64,000 nucleotides of DNA from positions 2,232,001 to 2,296,000 of the forward strand of contig CAXXVE010000001.1 of NCBI GenBank assembly GCA_963676905.2, given 5' to 3'. This document shows, one piece after another, positions 63,338 to 64,000 of this stretch. Each line of letters begins with the position of its first letter. Within the stretch, counting starts at the first letter, position 1. Below the pieces are notes generated by a model that saw nothing but the letters and a program-made list of their open reading frames with translations, ran no database searches and was not told the DNA's origin. The DNA is from Oceanispirochaeta sp963676905. Lineage in GTDB: Bacteria; Spirochaetota; Spirochaetia; DSM-2461. The position numbers and the translations under genes were made by a program.

Positions 63338-64000
63338 TGCTGCCACAAGAGTACCCTTGTCGGCGAGGGACTTGTAATACCCCTCAAGTGCCAGAAGCTC
63401 GGAATGGGACCCCTGTTCCACAATTTCGCCCTGTTTCATAACATAGATCCTGTCGGCCATCTGTATCGTTGAGAGGCGGTGGGCTATGATGATTGTTGTC
63501 CGGTTCCGGGAGAGCTTCCATAGAGCCTCCTGAATCAGGGCCTCCGACTCATTGTCCAGAGCGCTGGTGGCCTCGTCGAGGATCAGCAGTTCAGGATTTT
63601 TCAGGAATACCCTGGCAATGGATATCCTCTGCTTCTGGCCTCCGGAGAGAAGAACGCCCCTTTCGCCGACCTGGGTTTCAATGCCGTCGGGAAGGGACTC
63701 GACAAACTCGGTCAGATTGGCCATAGCCATGGCTTCTTTCAGTTCCTTTTCAGAGGCATCGGGGTTTCCGTAGCTTATATTTTCCCTGATGGTCCCGTCA
63801 AAGAGAAATACATTCTGCTGGACAATGCCTATGGAGCGTCTGAGGCTCTCCTGGGTGACAGAGGAGACATCCTGTCCGTCAATCTCTATCCTTCCTCCCC
63901 GGGCTTCGTAGAACCGGGGGATCAGGGCGGCAAGGGTGCTCTTTCCTGCTCCCGACTCACCCGCCAGGGCAACGGTCTCGCCCGCCTTGATCTCCATGTT
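63329..64000 (-). CDS. ABC exporter, ATPase end only
   Basis: The C-terminal ATPase domain (222 residues listed from an internal methionine) of an MsbA/LmrA-type exporter. Walker A is GESGAGKS, the signature LSGGQKQR, Walker B LLILDEATSALD and the H loop IIIAHRLST. The frame is still open at the right edge, so the membrane domain lies outside the window. The substrate (lipid, drug or peptide) cannot be told. Confidence 0.88.
   Translation of the reverse strand, partial: NMEIKAGETVALAGESGAGKSTLAALIPRFYEARGGRIEIDGQDVSSVTQESLRRSIGIVQQNVFLFDGTIRENISYGNPDASEKELKEAMAMANLTEFVESLPDGIETQVGERGVLLSGGQKQRISIARVFLKNPELLILDEATSALDNESEALIQEALWKLSRNRTTIIIAHRLSTIQMADRIYVMKQGEIVEQGSHSELLALEGYYKSLADKGTLVAASE

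Noticed and set aside
1..64000. tRNA, rRNA, CRISPR arrays, transposases or prophage genes
   Set aside because: None was recognised by eye; a covariance-model scan could still find a missed tRNA or small RNA.

Overview
The window looks like chromosomal DNA of a free-living member of the Spirochaetota (Spirochaeta / Oceanispirochaeta-like). This is inferred from gene content: an XPB/RAD25-type helicase with a partner gene, many lipoproteins with loose lipoboxes, a split gcvPA/gcvPB glycine decarboxylase, an AroD-AroE fusion and many sensor proteins. No rRNA, tRNA, CRISPR array, insertion sequence or phage gene was seen. Most of the DNA is moderately GC-rich; about 5.0-7.0 kb is strikingly AT-rich.

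Layout. 0-4.5 kb: 3' end of a HAD phosphatase, then a minus-strand cluster of a CBS protein, a PTS EIIA protein, an EIIA-CBS fusion and an ArsB/NhaD-type permease, plus two small unknown genes. 4.5-7.6 kb: a PIN-domain gene, a membrane histidine kinase and, across a 540-base AT-rich gap, a response regulator broken by an in-frame stop and a frameshift. 7.6-9.5 kb: a MarR regulator with a clear promoter and double operator, translationally coupled to a MATE efflux pump. 9.6-16.5 kb: an exported BamE-like protein, the AroDE fusion, an unlisted 56-residue membrane protein, and gcvT-gcvH-gcvPA-gcvPB. 16.5-28.3 kb (minus strand): a histidine kinase with a periplasmic binding-protein domain, an oppABCDF-like peptide transporter with overlapping genes, then XPB and its partner.

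28.4-38.5 kb: an unknown exported protein, a UDP-glucose dehydrogenase gene with a one-base frameshift, an ABC-F ATPase with an SH3-type lipoprotein, a ROK-like protein, an ankyrin lipoprotein and a free methionine-R-sulfoxide reductase. 38.5-42.9 kb: asd, a long-chain acyl-CoA synthetase, and a coupled STAS / HisKA-REC pair in which the second protein has no ATPase domain. 43-48.8 kb: umuDC and a large SWIM-SNF2 helicase. 48.8-55.7 kb: a protein resembling enterobacterial IgaA, three tandem AIM24-family paralogues, a TPR protein, a LuxR-type regulator and a small exported protein. 55.8-64 kb: a two-component system followed by a sugar ABC transporter without its own ATPase, a GGDEF-EAL protein, and the ATPase end of an ABC exporter cut by the window edge.

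The observations most worth follow-up are the IgaA-like protein outside enterobacteria, the EIIA/CBS/permease cluster, the HisKA-REC protein without a kinase domain coupled to a STAS protein, and the two disrupted genes (response regulator and ugd).
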